Origin: Rhizodiscina lignyota
Taxonomy: Eukaryota > Ascomycota > Dothideomycetes > Aulographales > Rhizodiscinaceae
Direction: 5' to 3'
Length of the DNA: 64,000 nucleotides
Assembly (NCBI GenBank): GCA_010015805.1
Contig: ML978127.1
Location: 806,001 to 870,000, forward strand
In this document: positions 44,881 through 55,582 of the stretch, piece after piece
Position numbering within the stretch: position 1 is the first letter of the stretch
How the letters are laid out: every line of letters begins with the position of its first letter
The notes under the pieces: generated by a model
What the model was told of the DNA's origin: nothing
Databases searched by the model: none
Seen by the model: only the letters and a program-made list of their open reading frames with translations
Position numbers and translations under genes: made by a program

Positions 44881-46427
44881 ATGTCTAGTGATATAGACTT
44901 CCAGCACGTTGCGAACCTGGCTTCGGAGCTCAATGAGTTGGCTAAGGACAGCCAAGGTTTCTCAGATGGCTTCAGAACAACTCAGATGAGAGAAAAGGCG
45001 CGGCAAATTCTCAGCGCCACACGAGATCCCGAGGCACAAGCAGAAGAGTACTCGATATGGGTCTGTTCGCGAACCTATATGTCTTTCTCGGATATTACAA
45101 ACTGATAACGAGCCTCCAGATGGGTGAGATGGCCGCTGTGAGGCTATTTCATGAGATATACGCATTTCAGAAGATACCCAAAGAAGGCAGTATTACTTAC
45201 AAAGAGCTCGCGGAGAAAGTGGGTGCGGAGACACGGCTTATTGGTTAGTGCAGAGGTATTTGGACACTGTGAAGCTCCGAATTGACTAAAGGAATGCTAG
45301 AAAGAGTTGGCAACATGCTCGTTTCTGTGGGAATCTTGAGTCTTGAAGGCGATGATCAAGTCTCGCACACGCCACGGTCCCGAGTATATCTAGACATGCA
45401 CCCGACCGGGCTCATGGCATGTGCATTGTACGTTCGGAATATAAAGATAATGGCAGAATCCTAATGACATCTGCAGTTACGACGTGATGAACGTGGGTTC
45501 CTCACGCTGGCCCGACTACTTTGGCAAATACGGGTTAAAAGAGGCGGGAGAATCATTCACCACCTCGCCATTCTCTTTTGGTATGCATGCCTCGCCACGG
45601 TCGCGATATATTGCTAACATTCGAAAGCGTATGGACAGCCAGATAAGAACGTGTGGGCCATCATGTCTGAGAACAAACGCCGCATGGAAGAATTCAGCAT
45701 AGGAATGAATCTCTCGGAGAAGTTCTTGCCGTGCCTGGGCATGTATGATTTTTCTGGAATAGCGGAGTACGCAAAGAACGGACCAGATAAGGACAGGAAA
45801 CTGTTCGTAGACGTTGGATGCGCTAAAGGACACTCTTCGATTGATATTTTGACGGAGAATCCGGAAATACCTGCTGAGAGGTGTGTCCTCCAAGATAGAC
45901 CGGATGTGATTGAGCATGTGAAAGAGATGGATAATCCAGTTCTCAGACCTGCAGAAAAGCAGGTGATTGACTTCTTCAAAGGGCAGCCAGTCAAAGGTCT
46001 GTCGACGACGAGCAGAGTAGTTCAAGGCAGAGTACTGATTCGGCAACAGGAGCGCTGGTCTACTATATCCGGCGGTGCTTACACGACTGGTCTGACGATT
46101 TCAGTGTGACTATTCTCTTGCATCTAAGAGAAGCATGTGCAGCGGATTCACGAGTTCTCATTTGCGAGCAGCTCTTAGCTTCGCCACCAGTTCCTTCGCA
46201 AACAGCATTAGACCTTTGCGTGCGTAACAAGATTTCTCTGAATATAATTTTTGACTTATTACTGACCATGTCTTCAGATGATGGACATAGGAGGCTGTGA
46301 ACGAAACGAGAGCATGTTCAGAGAAGTCGCGAATCGAGCTGGACTCGAAGTCGTCGGGATCCACCGAGACAAGCAGACGCCAGTCGCCGTCATTGAGTGT
46401 GTCCGCAGCGATAGCGATTGCAGATGA
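44881..46427 (+). CDS. Class I-like fungal O-methyltransferase (caffeate/AflP-type)
   Basis: Seven exons: 44881-45060, 45120-45243, 45301-45427, 45477-45580, 45628-45996, 46050-46219, 46278-46427; 1224 nt, 407 aa, all in phase. The enzyme transfers a methyl group from SAM to a hydroxyl of a phenolic or polyketide-like substrate. An N-terminal winged-helix dimerisation part (GSITYKELAEKVGAETRLIERVGNML) precedes the catalytic domain with SAM motif I VDVGCAKG (about residues 239-246), and the catalytic-base region with H313 in CLHDWSDD, the usual HDW pattern. The region MMDIGGCERNESMF near the C-terminus is the family's substrate-side motif. Such genes commonly sit in secondary metabolite clusters, but no PKS, NRPS or terpene synthase is in this window. 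The 3' end lies 46 nt from the 3' end of POP1. Confidence 0.9.
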
Positions 46428-46473
46428 CTTATTTCGTGCTTTTCGTATATTCCGTCTGCTGGTCATGATGACT

Positions 46474-49105
46474 TCATACAAGCTCCCATCTTGCCACTCT
46501 ACCGACGCCTTGTCCAGCTTCTCGGACAATGCACAGGCGTTGATGTGCTACCACTTCGGTCGATTTCACACTTTGAGCCATTTTGCTTAATCTTAAGGAT
46601 CCGATTCCAATTCCTTTACCTTCTCCTAGATTGAAGTTGCCTGTCGTAATGAACCCAATGAGATCTTCTTCGGCCGGAACGTCGGGATACGCTTTGCTTC
46701 CCGGGGTTGGAGGCATAGGATTCAACAATGACGTGGCGAGGTACCGATTCTGGACATGTGTGGGTGCTGGCAGACGTTGAGGACGAACTACTTGAGCAGC
46801 TATCGAATTCGGTCTTGGGAAAAGATCAAGCCATTTCCTTCGCAACTCTTCATCTTCCGTCGGAAGCCGGTATAGCCGAGCACATGTTTGCGGGACGCCT
46901 TTGGTAAGTAACGTTATTTTTACGACGACAAGGCCGTCTATTTCGTTGGTTTCTCGATTGGACGCATTTGTCGAGCGTATCATTTCACTGGCGACATCGC
47001 GAGGTATATGTTTTGGCGGATATTGCGGGTTGGTTATGTCGCGGAATAGGTATTCCCAGTCACAGGCCCATCCCATACCTACCTCTCCCTTTCTTCCTTT
47101 GCCAAGAGGAATAGTATCCCACGAAATCCGCTTTCCCTTTGGTCTCTTCTCCCAGTCTGCCTTCTTTTGGCTCCGCTGCTCTTCCTCCCACTGGATACCT
47201 GCTTTGGTACCTGGATAATCAGCAGGGAACCAGGGTAGACTAGCCTCAAAGGCAACCTGTCTCTGTTCACGGAGTCCTCCAAGTCGTACCTGGCCTCCGG
47301 TAGAAAGAGGATAGTACATTAAAGATCGCCATACAGATCCCAAACATTTCCATGGCATAAGTACGGTCCATTTTGCTTGTGAGCCACTGCCACCGCGGGA
47401 AGCAAAAAGAAGAATGGGAATATGAGGATCAGTAGGTAGAGGTGTTGGATAGGTTCCCGGAATAGCCATTCCTTTGCGACGATCGATACTTGTCTGACTT
47501 CGCATACTTCTCGCTGCTACCAGTCGAGTACCTGTGTCAAACAATCCTGTCGGATCTTGGCTCTCGTCTAGGGGCCACTGCGCGCAGTACTGGAGGAGAT
47601 TCTGGTGCGCCAGCGGATCCTGCAGATTCTGCAGAGCACGAGGAGGAAAGCGCAGGCGAGGATCAGACACATTGAATGCTAGGAGAGCATTTGCTGGGAG
47701 CGACGCCGCATTAGTGGCTGGTGCAAGACCGCGCCACACGGATGCAGTTTGGTTTTCATATTCGACTTCGGTGTCACCTTGCTGTGCTGCTCGTAACGTC
47801 GCGACTAATGCTTCTGTGGATTGCGGACCAATGACTTCAATGCTTCCAATCTCGAACCGTAAGTCTTCCACTGTCACTTTCGGCTTCTGGACCTTTGAGA
47901 GACGAAGCACTTCTTCCCACAATTGCAGAAATGCTGACGGATGTAGGCGTACGAAGAGTTTGCGCCTCGATTTTGTTAGTGGCGTTGAAGTCAATCCATC
48001 GGTATCAGTCAACCCTTGGGACTGAGCTGGCGGACACCATATGATGGTGACGGGTGCAATCGGATTTGTAAGAGCCTGATTTCGATCATACAGCCAGCCC
48101 TGCCACGTTCTTGTACCCCTCCTCCACTTTTGTCCTTGTCGTCCCCACGTGGATTCATAAGTACCCCCAGCACCCACACCAAGAGCCTTTAATAAGCCCT
48201 CGATACTTTTCTCCGGGCCTTCTAAGCTAATTGTCGATATGTAGCTCATATCCCATGCTACTGCGCCTTGCGCTGTGCTGGCTCTGTGCGTTGGCCTGTA
48301 CCCTTTCATGGTAGGTGTGAGAGGGATGGCGAATCGCCAAAGTGGGTTTTTGGGAGGTGTCATGTGCGCGCGCTTCGAGTGGTATATGTGTGTGGGGAGC
48401 CATGTCTTGTTGATTTGACGCTTTCTAAACTTTGCTGGCGGCTTGCCGGGGGTTCTTAGAGCGTTCTTCTTGACTCGTGGTAATCGAATTTTCACGCCTG
48501 TAAGCCCTTCGAGCTTGTGGGAAGATTTGCTCTCAACCGCTCTCTCTACCGTGACCTCCATAGCCGCTTCTGTTTTCCGCTTTTGTTTCCTCGCTTTTGC
48601 CTTCTCCCCGAGTAATTGGAGTCGCCTAGCAGTTTCGAGACGGAGGTGAAGGTGCGGCGTAGGTTCTCGTCTTCGTCGTGTCACGGTGGGCGTATTGTCT
48701 TCGATCATCTAAGCCCAGTTAACATCAATACTATGCTTAGGACACCATGATATGAATTACCTCTCTCGCAGCTCTCCGTCTAAGTCTCTTAGGCACCTTC
48801 TTCACATTGTGACTCGCAGTCCTCCGCCTCAATTCTCTGGGGACTTGCTGAAATGCGCGCTGATTACTCGATTTCCTGGATTTCTGCATGCTGTCCTCTA
48901 ATGCCCGTATTTCAAATTCTCGGGCCTGGACAAATTTTGCCACGTCCAGCTCTCCATCTTTGAATGCTTGGTCGGCTTTCTGGGCTTCGATGGTGCGTGC
49001 ATGTTGAAATACTTTGACACGCTTTTTCGGTCGTGACGGTTCAATGGGACCTTGTTTGCGTTTCTTTGATTGCTCCGCGCCTTTTGGAGGCATTTTCGGA
49101 GGCAT
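46474..49105 (-). CDS. POP1: RNase P/MRP protein subunit POP1
   Basis: Two exons, 49105-48761 and 48708-46474; 2580 nt, 859 aa. POP1 is the large scaffold protein of nuclear RNase P and RNase MRP, needed for tRNA 5' processing and rRNA maturation. The N-terminus has the POP1 hallmark: a helix (KFVQAREFEIRALEDSM) then QVPRELRRRTASHNVKKVPKR, interrupted by the intron right after RRRAARE. Further POP1 features are LPTHIYHSKRAHM, WRFAIPLTP, KGYRPTHRA and, in the C-terminal POPLD region, ILLFASRGG-type sequence and WECLFRDITNPQ-like sequence (here WEYLFRDITNPQYP). Several basic stretches suit RNA binding and nuclear import. The gene is convergent with the O-methyltransferase gene, so their 3' UTRs very likely overlap. 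Confidence 0.93.
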
Positions 49106-50239
49106 CGATGGGTCGAGTTATATCTGCTGTGAGTAGCTTCATGCAAGACGTTCACCTCCGCAAAAAATAGTCGCGAATTCTTGGCGGCGGTCGCGTTGTC
49201 ACGCGACGTCCAAATTAGGCTTAGGATAGGGCAGAGGTAACCTCTTCACTTGCTCTGCATGATCAGAGGGCTCAAGCGAATGCCCCGAAGTCAATCATCT
49301 GTCCGATAGTAGGTGCGGTGTGAGGGCTATCAGTTATTAGTCCGGCCGTATGACACTGATGAGATTAGTTGAGGGAACGTGTCGGCTGAAGTGGTCTCCG
49401 TCATGTCCAGGAGTGTAGGTAGGGAGCAGTCTGGAGCTTTTCAAACTTAATGATAGCACGGTAAATTTCACGTACACCGTACTTAGCTTTCTAACTGCCG
49501 GAATGCGTGAAGAATGAACAGCGATGACGAACTTCTCGCGTTGTCAGGCGTCTGCTACCCAATTTTGACATGGGTTACAGAGACAACAAGCGGACAAGTC
49601 AATGGCAAGCACGTTTTATATCCGTTTTCTCTTTTTCTCTTTATATCAAAAATTCCATTTTGATGGTTCACCTCTCGAGCTGTTAACGTATCGTCACTCT
49701 TGATGACAAAATCCACGGCTCGATTCTGACCTTGCGAAGCCAATTTGGTGCTTGCAAGAGACGTGGCAGTGATGGCATAGTCAAGTGGCATACACTGACA
49801 CCTAGCGTAGAATGTTAGAGGAGTTCGGTCAAGTCGGGCCAACATTGAGGTGGCTCCTGCGCTAGCCGAACGCATCGCTCTGCATGAGTTCACCCAGTTC
49901 ACCACACCACTCAATGCAAACGCGATCGGCCCCATATCTAATCTAGAGTAAACATATACTGGTCATTTCAAGGCGGATAGCGTAATTGTAGTTGCTGGAT
50001 GAGCTGCGTGAGACCTACACGATGCAGCGCGAGGTGGTTACATCAATCTTTCAACAATCCGCTCGTTGCTATCCTATCTTCGACACTTGCGAACATTCGC
50101 CGAGCAGCAAAAACAACACTGCACGGACAGCTTCCCCGCCAAGGCTGCAGCAAATAACACTTGCTCAAACGCGCTATAAAGCTTCTCTCTCCTCACCCAG
50201 TATTTCCACTTCTGAACTCCACAAATCGCCCTTTCCGCG
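49106..50239. other. Divergent intergenic region
   Basis: Holds the POP1 promoter and that of the membrane/coiled-coil gene. A 126-codon minus-strand frame (49935-49555) begins with ATG but has no recognised family, and I do not call it. Confidence 0.45.
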
Positions 50240-51723
50240 ATGGCAGATGAAAGACACCTGGATGTTCGTATCCTCTATCCTGCGCTTGGCCTGGTAGGTG
50301 ATTGTTGTCTGTTCCACGCATATGGGATCTCACTAACGGGGGCCAACGCAGTTTACAACGCACTTGACAATAGCAGGCCCAAAATATGCTCACGACGCTG
50401 CACTATGCTGGGATCAACATGCATGGTTGGCTCTCGTCTTCTCAACATACGGAGCATGCCTATCAGGAGTCCTACTCGTAGCTAGCGTCACTGCTGCGAC
50501 TCTGGTTTACGATGTGACATCTCTTGGACCAAATCACAAAAGCTGGCGGACAACGATAGTAGTTTTGGACTCTATACGGGTAGCTTCTTTTGTAAGTAAT
50601 AATGATCGACATGCCGCCTGATATATAAGACTGCTAATTCCTAAAGACCTTATGTTACCTGACTTTCGCCTGGGTCGTCCTCTCTATACTGTTACTATCG
50701 AAGTCGAATATGTTCATGTTTGTCATCTACATAAGCATCATGATCGTATTCGATAGACTGGAAACGACAATCATCTCGCTTGCGGAATCAGAGAGACAGG
50801 AAACTTTGGTAGCTCGGCTGGCTACTATGAGAAATTCGACGCCCGAAGCTACAGAGCAGTTGGACTCCGTGACCAAGTCAGTATTTGAAGAGATACTTGC
50901 AAAAAAGCTCTCAGTCGCTCTTTTCCTCGAGGCTCTCAAGCAATGGGTGAAGTATGAGGGCGGCTTGGCCAGGCTCGAAGCACAGGAGCATGCTGCATTG
51001 ATTTTTTTCACACACCACATAACCAACCAATACCGAGCCAGAGAGTGCGAAATTCGCATGTTGAAACGCCGAGAATCCAGCGGAAATCCGAGTCAGCTGT
51101 CTTACAAGCCGTCGACTCTCGACCTTCTCCTGCAAAACCAAGAGGAGCGCCTAAATATCAGTCGGGGTCTGATGATCGGCTTAGACCTGCGACAAGAGAT
51201 ACGGGGAAAATATTTGCATGAGAAGCAGCGTGCTGCCAAGAATCTCAAAGACCTCGCCCCAGCTGTGGAATCAAAGCTACAGCGGATGTGTGATTTAGCT
51301 CAAGCACTATCAAGTCTTCAAACGAGGCGCATGGACCTTGGGGAATCTTACGACAATGTCAATGGACGTTTCAAAACACTGCTCGAGGAGGTACTGCATG
51401 GTTCAATAGACCAAGCCAACTTGGAAAATATGGGCGATGAAGGAGCAGACATCAGAGCAGATACATCGGACCTCCATGAGGGGGTGACAGCTTGTAAATG
51501 GGACGTAGATCAACTGGAACAGCATCGACTGGATGAACGAATCGCAGAGCGAGAGGAGCGTAAAGGATTCAAGGAAGCGAAGGGCCTTTACGATGCAATG
51601 GAGAAGCGGTTCGACGAGGCGAACGATGAGTTTGAGAGCGCGAAGGAAACTGGCGTGGAGGCGATTTTGGCGCTTGAGAAGGCATTTGACGATCTTCTTG
51701 TTATCTTCGACGGTGAAGTTTGA
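50240..51723 (+). CDS. Membrane protein with long cytosolic coiled coil, unknown function
   Basis: Three exons: 50240-50293, 50352-50591, 50647-51723; 1371 nt, 456 aa. No family is recognised. Hydrophobic segments lie at about residues 45-68 (WLALVFSTYGACLSGVLLVA) and at about 98-130 (TLCYLTFAWVVLSILLLS and MFMFVIYISIMIV). From about residue 132 the protein is helical and charged with strong heptad character, including FEEILAKKLSVALFLEALKQW, a middle basic part (RMLKRRESSGN), and an acidic end (RFDEANDEFESAKETG). This suggests a small membrane anchor with a coiled-coil tail of 320 residues that could tether or sense at an organelle. The start ATG precedes a short first exon ending at a clean GTAGGT donor. 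Both introns are phase 0. Confidence 0.8.
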
Positions 51724-52364
51724 CTCAGCATCGAATCGTTCAATGTTGCGATTGAACAGAGAATGGCACCCTCTTCCATAGGACTCACTCGTGCATTTTC
51801 TGGTTGGGGTAGAACCATAGCAAATTGAACGCTTCCGGATTATACTTTCTTGTCAAGTGAAGTGCTTATTTACATCCATGCATAATCCCGGGCAGCTGCA
51901 AACGTGGCTTCACATCCGAGAGGGTCGAATAGTGAGGCGGTGACCGCTAATCTCTGACCGGTGCCTTGCTTGTGAATGCGTGCTCAGCGCGGTATAGCAT
52001 AACTAGATATATTCACTATTGCAACGCGCTTTGGTTTTCAAGTTGCAGGGCTGGGTCAGTAGTGTATGAAAATTGGTGGCACACGTGAAGCTGCGATCGA
52101 CGCGGGCGAAAGTGGTGTTGGAGTCGGCGCGCCACAACTGCACTAGCGGCTCTACCCCCGTGCCTCGATTTTCATCCTCAAATCGAGCGTAGCTGCCTTT
52201 TAACTTCACCTCGCACAACTCTTCTATACCCCAACACATCTCTCTCCACCAGCTGGATTTTCCTTTCAACCTCTACATCTGCCTTTCTTCAACCACTTTG
52301 ACCAGAAAGCGCGATACACCAGCCGGTCACGTCCACTCTCAAACACCCGCGACTGCGCTCTCTA
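51724..52364. other. Intergenic, promoter of DUF2433 gene
   Basis: Holds the 3' end of the coiled-coil gene and the promoter and 5' leader of the next gene. The last 150 nt are CT- and AC-rich, as in many fungal 5' leaders. No coding sequence is seen. Confidence 0.5.
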
Positions 52365-54647
52365 ATGGCTTCCGTACGTTGTATATCAATTATCTCGTGA
52401 TCCCTGGGGCATACTATCTGACACGAACAGCAACCATACAACCAGCAGCGTCCCCACCCACAGACATACCTTCCTAATGGCGCTGTATCTTCTGGTCCTA
52501 CGCCTGGAGCAACACCTCTTCTTCCTAACCAGGGACGTGTGATTCAGCAAGGCAGCACGCGAGTGCTGTGCGTCGCAGATGTGCGAGGTACGTTGAGCGC
52601 GTGAAAGATAGAAATGATTGACGTGAATGGTGTGTGAGCTAACATAGAGTAGGAAACCTGCAGTCACTCAATCAACTTGCGGCAGACGCTCGCGCAAGTC
52701 ACATCATCCATACTGGCGATTTCGGCTTCTACGATGAGCGCTCCCTCGATCGGATCGCTGAGAAGTGAGTTCTGCCTTTGCGCGTCACAAATGTCTCCGT
52801 GGCGACCGTAGCTAATGATGTTGGAACCATGCAGGACCCTCAAACATGTCATCCAATACTCGCCTCTACTATCGGAACAGATGAAGCGCCAGATCGCTCA
52901 AGCTCCTCCCACCCCATCCATCAAGGAGAGATATTCTCGCGACCAGCTCCCGCTGTCTGAGCTACCACAATTCTTGACCGGCCAGTACAAGCTCAACGTA
53001 CCTGTCTACACTGTGTGGGGCGCGTGTGAGGACGTCCAGGTGCTGGAGAAGCTTCGTTCGGGAGAGTACAAGATCGACAACCTCCATATCATCGATGAGG
53101 CGCACTCGAGGTTGCTAGACGTAGGTGGCGTGAAGCTTCGCCTCTTAGGTCTTGGCGGTGCAGTGGTTATGCATAAGCTCTTCGATAATGGCGAAGGAAG
53201 GACTACGATTGCAGGCGGCCAAGGTACGATGTGGACAACACTTCTGCAGATGGGAGAGCTTGTGGACACAGCCAATCGCGTCTACGACCCTACGGAGACT
53301 CGCGTCTTTGTCACCCATGCGTCGCCGGCTCGTGAGGGCTTGCTCAACCAACTCACGGTAACACTGAAAGCGGACTTTTCGATATCTGCAGGTCTCCACT
53401 TCAGATACGGCAGCTCTTACAACGAGTTTAGCGTCAATCCTTCTCTTGACCACTATCGTGGCAAGCTTGCAGCGTCGAAGGCCTCGTTTAACGATGTCTG
53501 GGAGACCGTTAAGAGCGAGGTTGAGCCAGCAGTCGCAGAGAACGAGGCACAGCAACGTCTTCTCCAATACGCGATCGAAATTGTCAACAAGATGCCAACT
53601 GTGGCAAACGGTGGTAATCCCTTCGGTGGCCAGGCTGGCCCAGGAAGTGGTCAAGTTGACGAAAGCGCCTTCAAGAACATGTGGAACTTCAACCTGGCAG
53701 ATGCTGCTTATGGATGGTTGGTCCTTGACATCGACAACGGCAGGATAGGAACGGAGATGCGTGCGCAAGGTTTCAACTTCTCCCATCGCAGCGGCAAGGT
53801 GGCACCAAATCAGGCTCAGCAAGGTGCAGCATCGACTCCCACAACCGCTGCTGTAGCACCAATTCCCCCCATGCAGCAACAGGGACCACAGGTCCGTCCA
53901 ACTCCAGCTGGCCCGACACAGCCATTCTCTCCAGCTCAGCAGCGACCACCTCAGACGCAGCAGCAACCTCCTAACCGTGCACCAATGCCTCCGCAGCCCA
54001 ACCGTACTGGCCCGTCGCCTGCGCCCGCAACACCAAGGGACATTCCCAAGCCAGCAACTCCAGCATCAGCCGCGTCTGGCTCTACTCCAGCTCCTGAGAA
54101 GCCTGCTGAAGCAAAGGCAAACGGAACTGGCCCTTCCGACAAGCCTACCCCGATTCCTGCTGAACAGAGTGAGCTGCCATCGACCGCGCTTTTCATGCGC
54201 AACGTCAAGGACGAAGACGAGGCGCGTAGCGTAGTTGCCGAAGAGGATCGCTCCAAGATTACGCGTGTGGAGAGGCGCGGTGCCAACCATGTCGTCTTCT
54301 TCAACAACAACGAAGAGATGCTGGGAGCATTTAACAGGGTTAGCAGAGACCACAAGGGCAACCAGCCAGACAAGCCATCGGTGAGAGTCTACCAAGAGAG
54401 GAGCACCCGTGGTGGCTTTGTGCAGAGAGGCGCCACACATACCCAGGGTTACAGGAGCGGCGGTGCCAGCGATAGCGAAGGTGGACGTGGTGGTAGGGGC
54501 GGCTTCAGAGGAGCGCGCGGAGGTGACAGGGGTGGACGAGGTGGTCCTCGTGGCGGACCGCGAGGTAGAGGCAGCTACCAGAAGGGTGAGGGCAGTCCGG
54601 CAAGTCCGGCAACAGCTGCGCCAGCAGCGACTGGTGGAGAATCCTAA
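52365..54647 (+). CDS. DUF2433 (metallophosphoesterase-like) protein with C-terminal RGG tail
   Basis: Four exons: 52365-52373, 52431-52587, 52653-52764, 52835-54647; 2091 nt, 696 aa. The first exon codes only Met-Ala-Ser. The N-terminal half (about 45-375) looks like a calcineurin-type phosphoesterase fold: VADVRGN at 51-57 in place of the D-x-H-G-N motif, HTGD at 75-78, VWGACED at 154-159 where GNHE is expected, and THASP near H254. Several metal ligands differ, so it may bind rather than cleave. Then follow a Pro/Gln-rich linker, a small RRM-like part (STALFMRNVKDEDEARSVV, about 520-600) and a Gly/Arg RGG-rich tail, suggesting RNA binding. The DUF2433 name is from memory of this fungal family. 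Function unknown. Confidence 0.85.
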
Positions 54648-55582
54648 ATGAGTACCCAGGGCGCTTCGGATGGACTCTTTTCTTCTCACATTCCATCTGT
54701 ACCAAAGCTTGACACTTTCTTTTTCTTTTTCTTTCTTGCTTGTCACACTTAGCGAAGTCACCACCGGCGAATGTGTCTGGGCTGCTCTGGAGCGTTCTCC
54801 GACGGGAAAAAGAGATCCATTTCGACTTTTGTTTTAATGTTCTCGGTAGCCGAGCTGCATTATCCTCGGTCTACTCTACTGGTACTGGCGGCTTGCTATA
54901 GATCATCGGCTCTTTTCTGCAGATTCTTTTCTCGTGTCGTTCGGGGATGGGGTTGCTTGCATGGAACGGGTGAGAACTCGTGGGCGAAGGAAGTGGATTC
55001 TCTGTATTCTAGTGCTAAAGAAGGTAAAGAAAGTCGAAAAGTACATGAAACCATCATAATTGCAATCAAGAGCTGCACGCGATGCGCGGTCATGAAGCCC
55101 ACGTGGTGCCTTACATGCGTGCCTGAAAATGGTGTACCCCAGACTCGCTAAGGCTGGGTGACGTCGATCATCCGCAATCCGAGTTGCAGCTGCAAGTTCC
55201 GTCCGATAAATACCTCACAGTCACCTGCCGCCCACAAACGACGACATCTACCTCTCTCTTCCAATTCCCTTCCCTCAACAACGCTCGAAGATCTCACGAC
55301 TGGCCTCTTAGAGCTTCCTCTTCAATACACGCCGCACCAGACTTCCACTCATCCGGAACGTGCTCTTCTTCCCCCGGAAGTTTCCTTGACGGTCGCCACG
55401 TCATTGACTTTGGGCAGGCGCAGGCCACAATCTCACAATTTGCGATCATCCACAAGATCCTTTCATCATTCTCTGAGGCATTGCGACTCTCTATCGTTGT
55501 TTTGCCAATCCTGCTCGTGGCTCTCCCTTGCAGAGGGCTCTGCGAACCCTTGGGGCTCTGGTGAGATTGAGCGTGAGGCGTC
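54648..55582. other. Intergenic, promoter of NPC1
   Basis: Holds the 3' end of the DUF2433 gene, with a long T/C tract near 54715-54740, and the NPC1 promoter and leader. Open frames at 55158-55610 and 55184-55564 show no protein character and are not called. Confidence 0.45.

Noticed and set aside
49555-49935. Minus-strand 126-codon frame with ATG
   Set aside because: No recognised motif, no splice partner, and it lies in the promoter region between two divergent genes.
53145-53966. Minus-strand frame of 273 codons inside the DUF2433 gene
   Set aside because: It is the antisense shadow of a clear coding exon; codon-biased genes often leave the opposite strand open.
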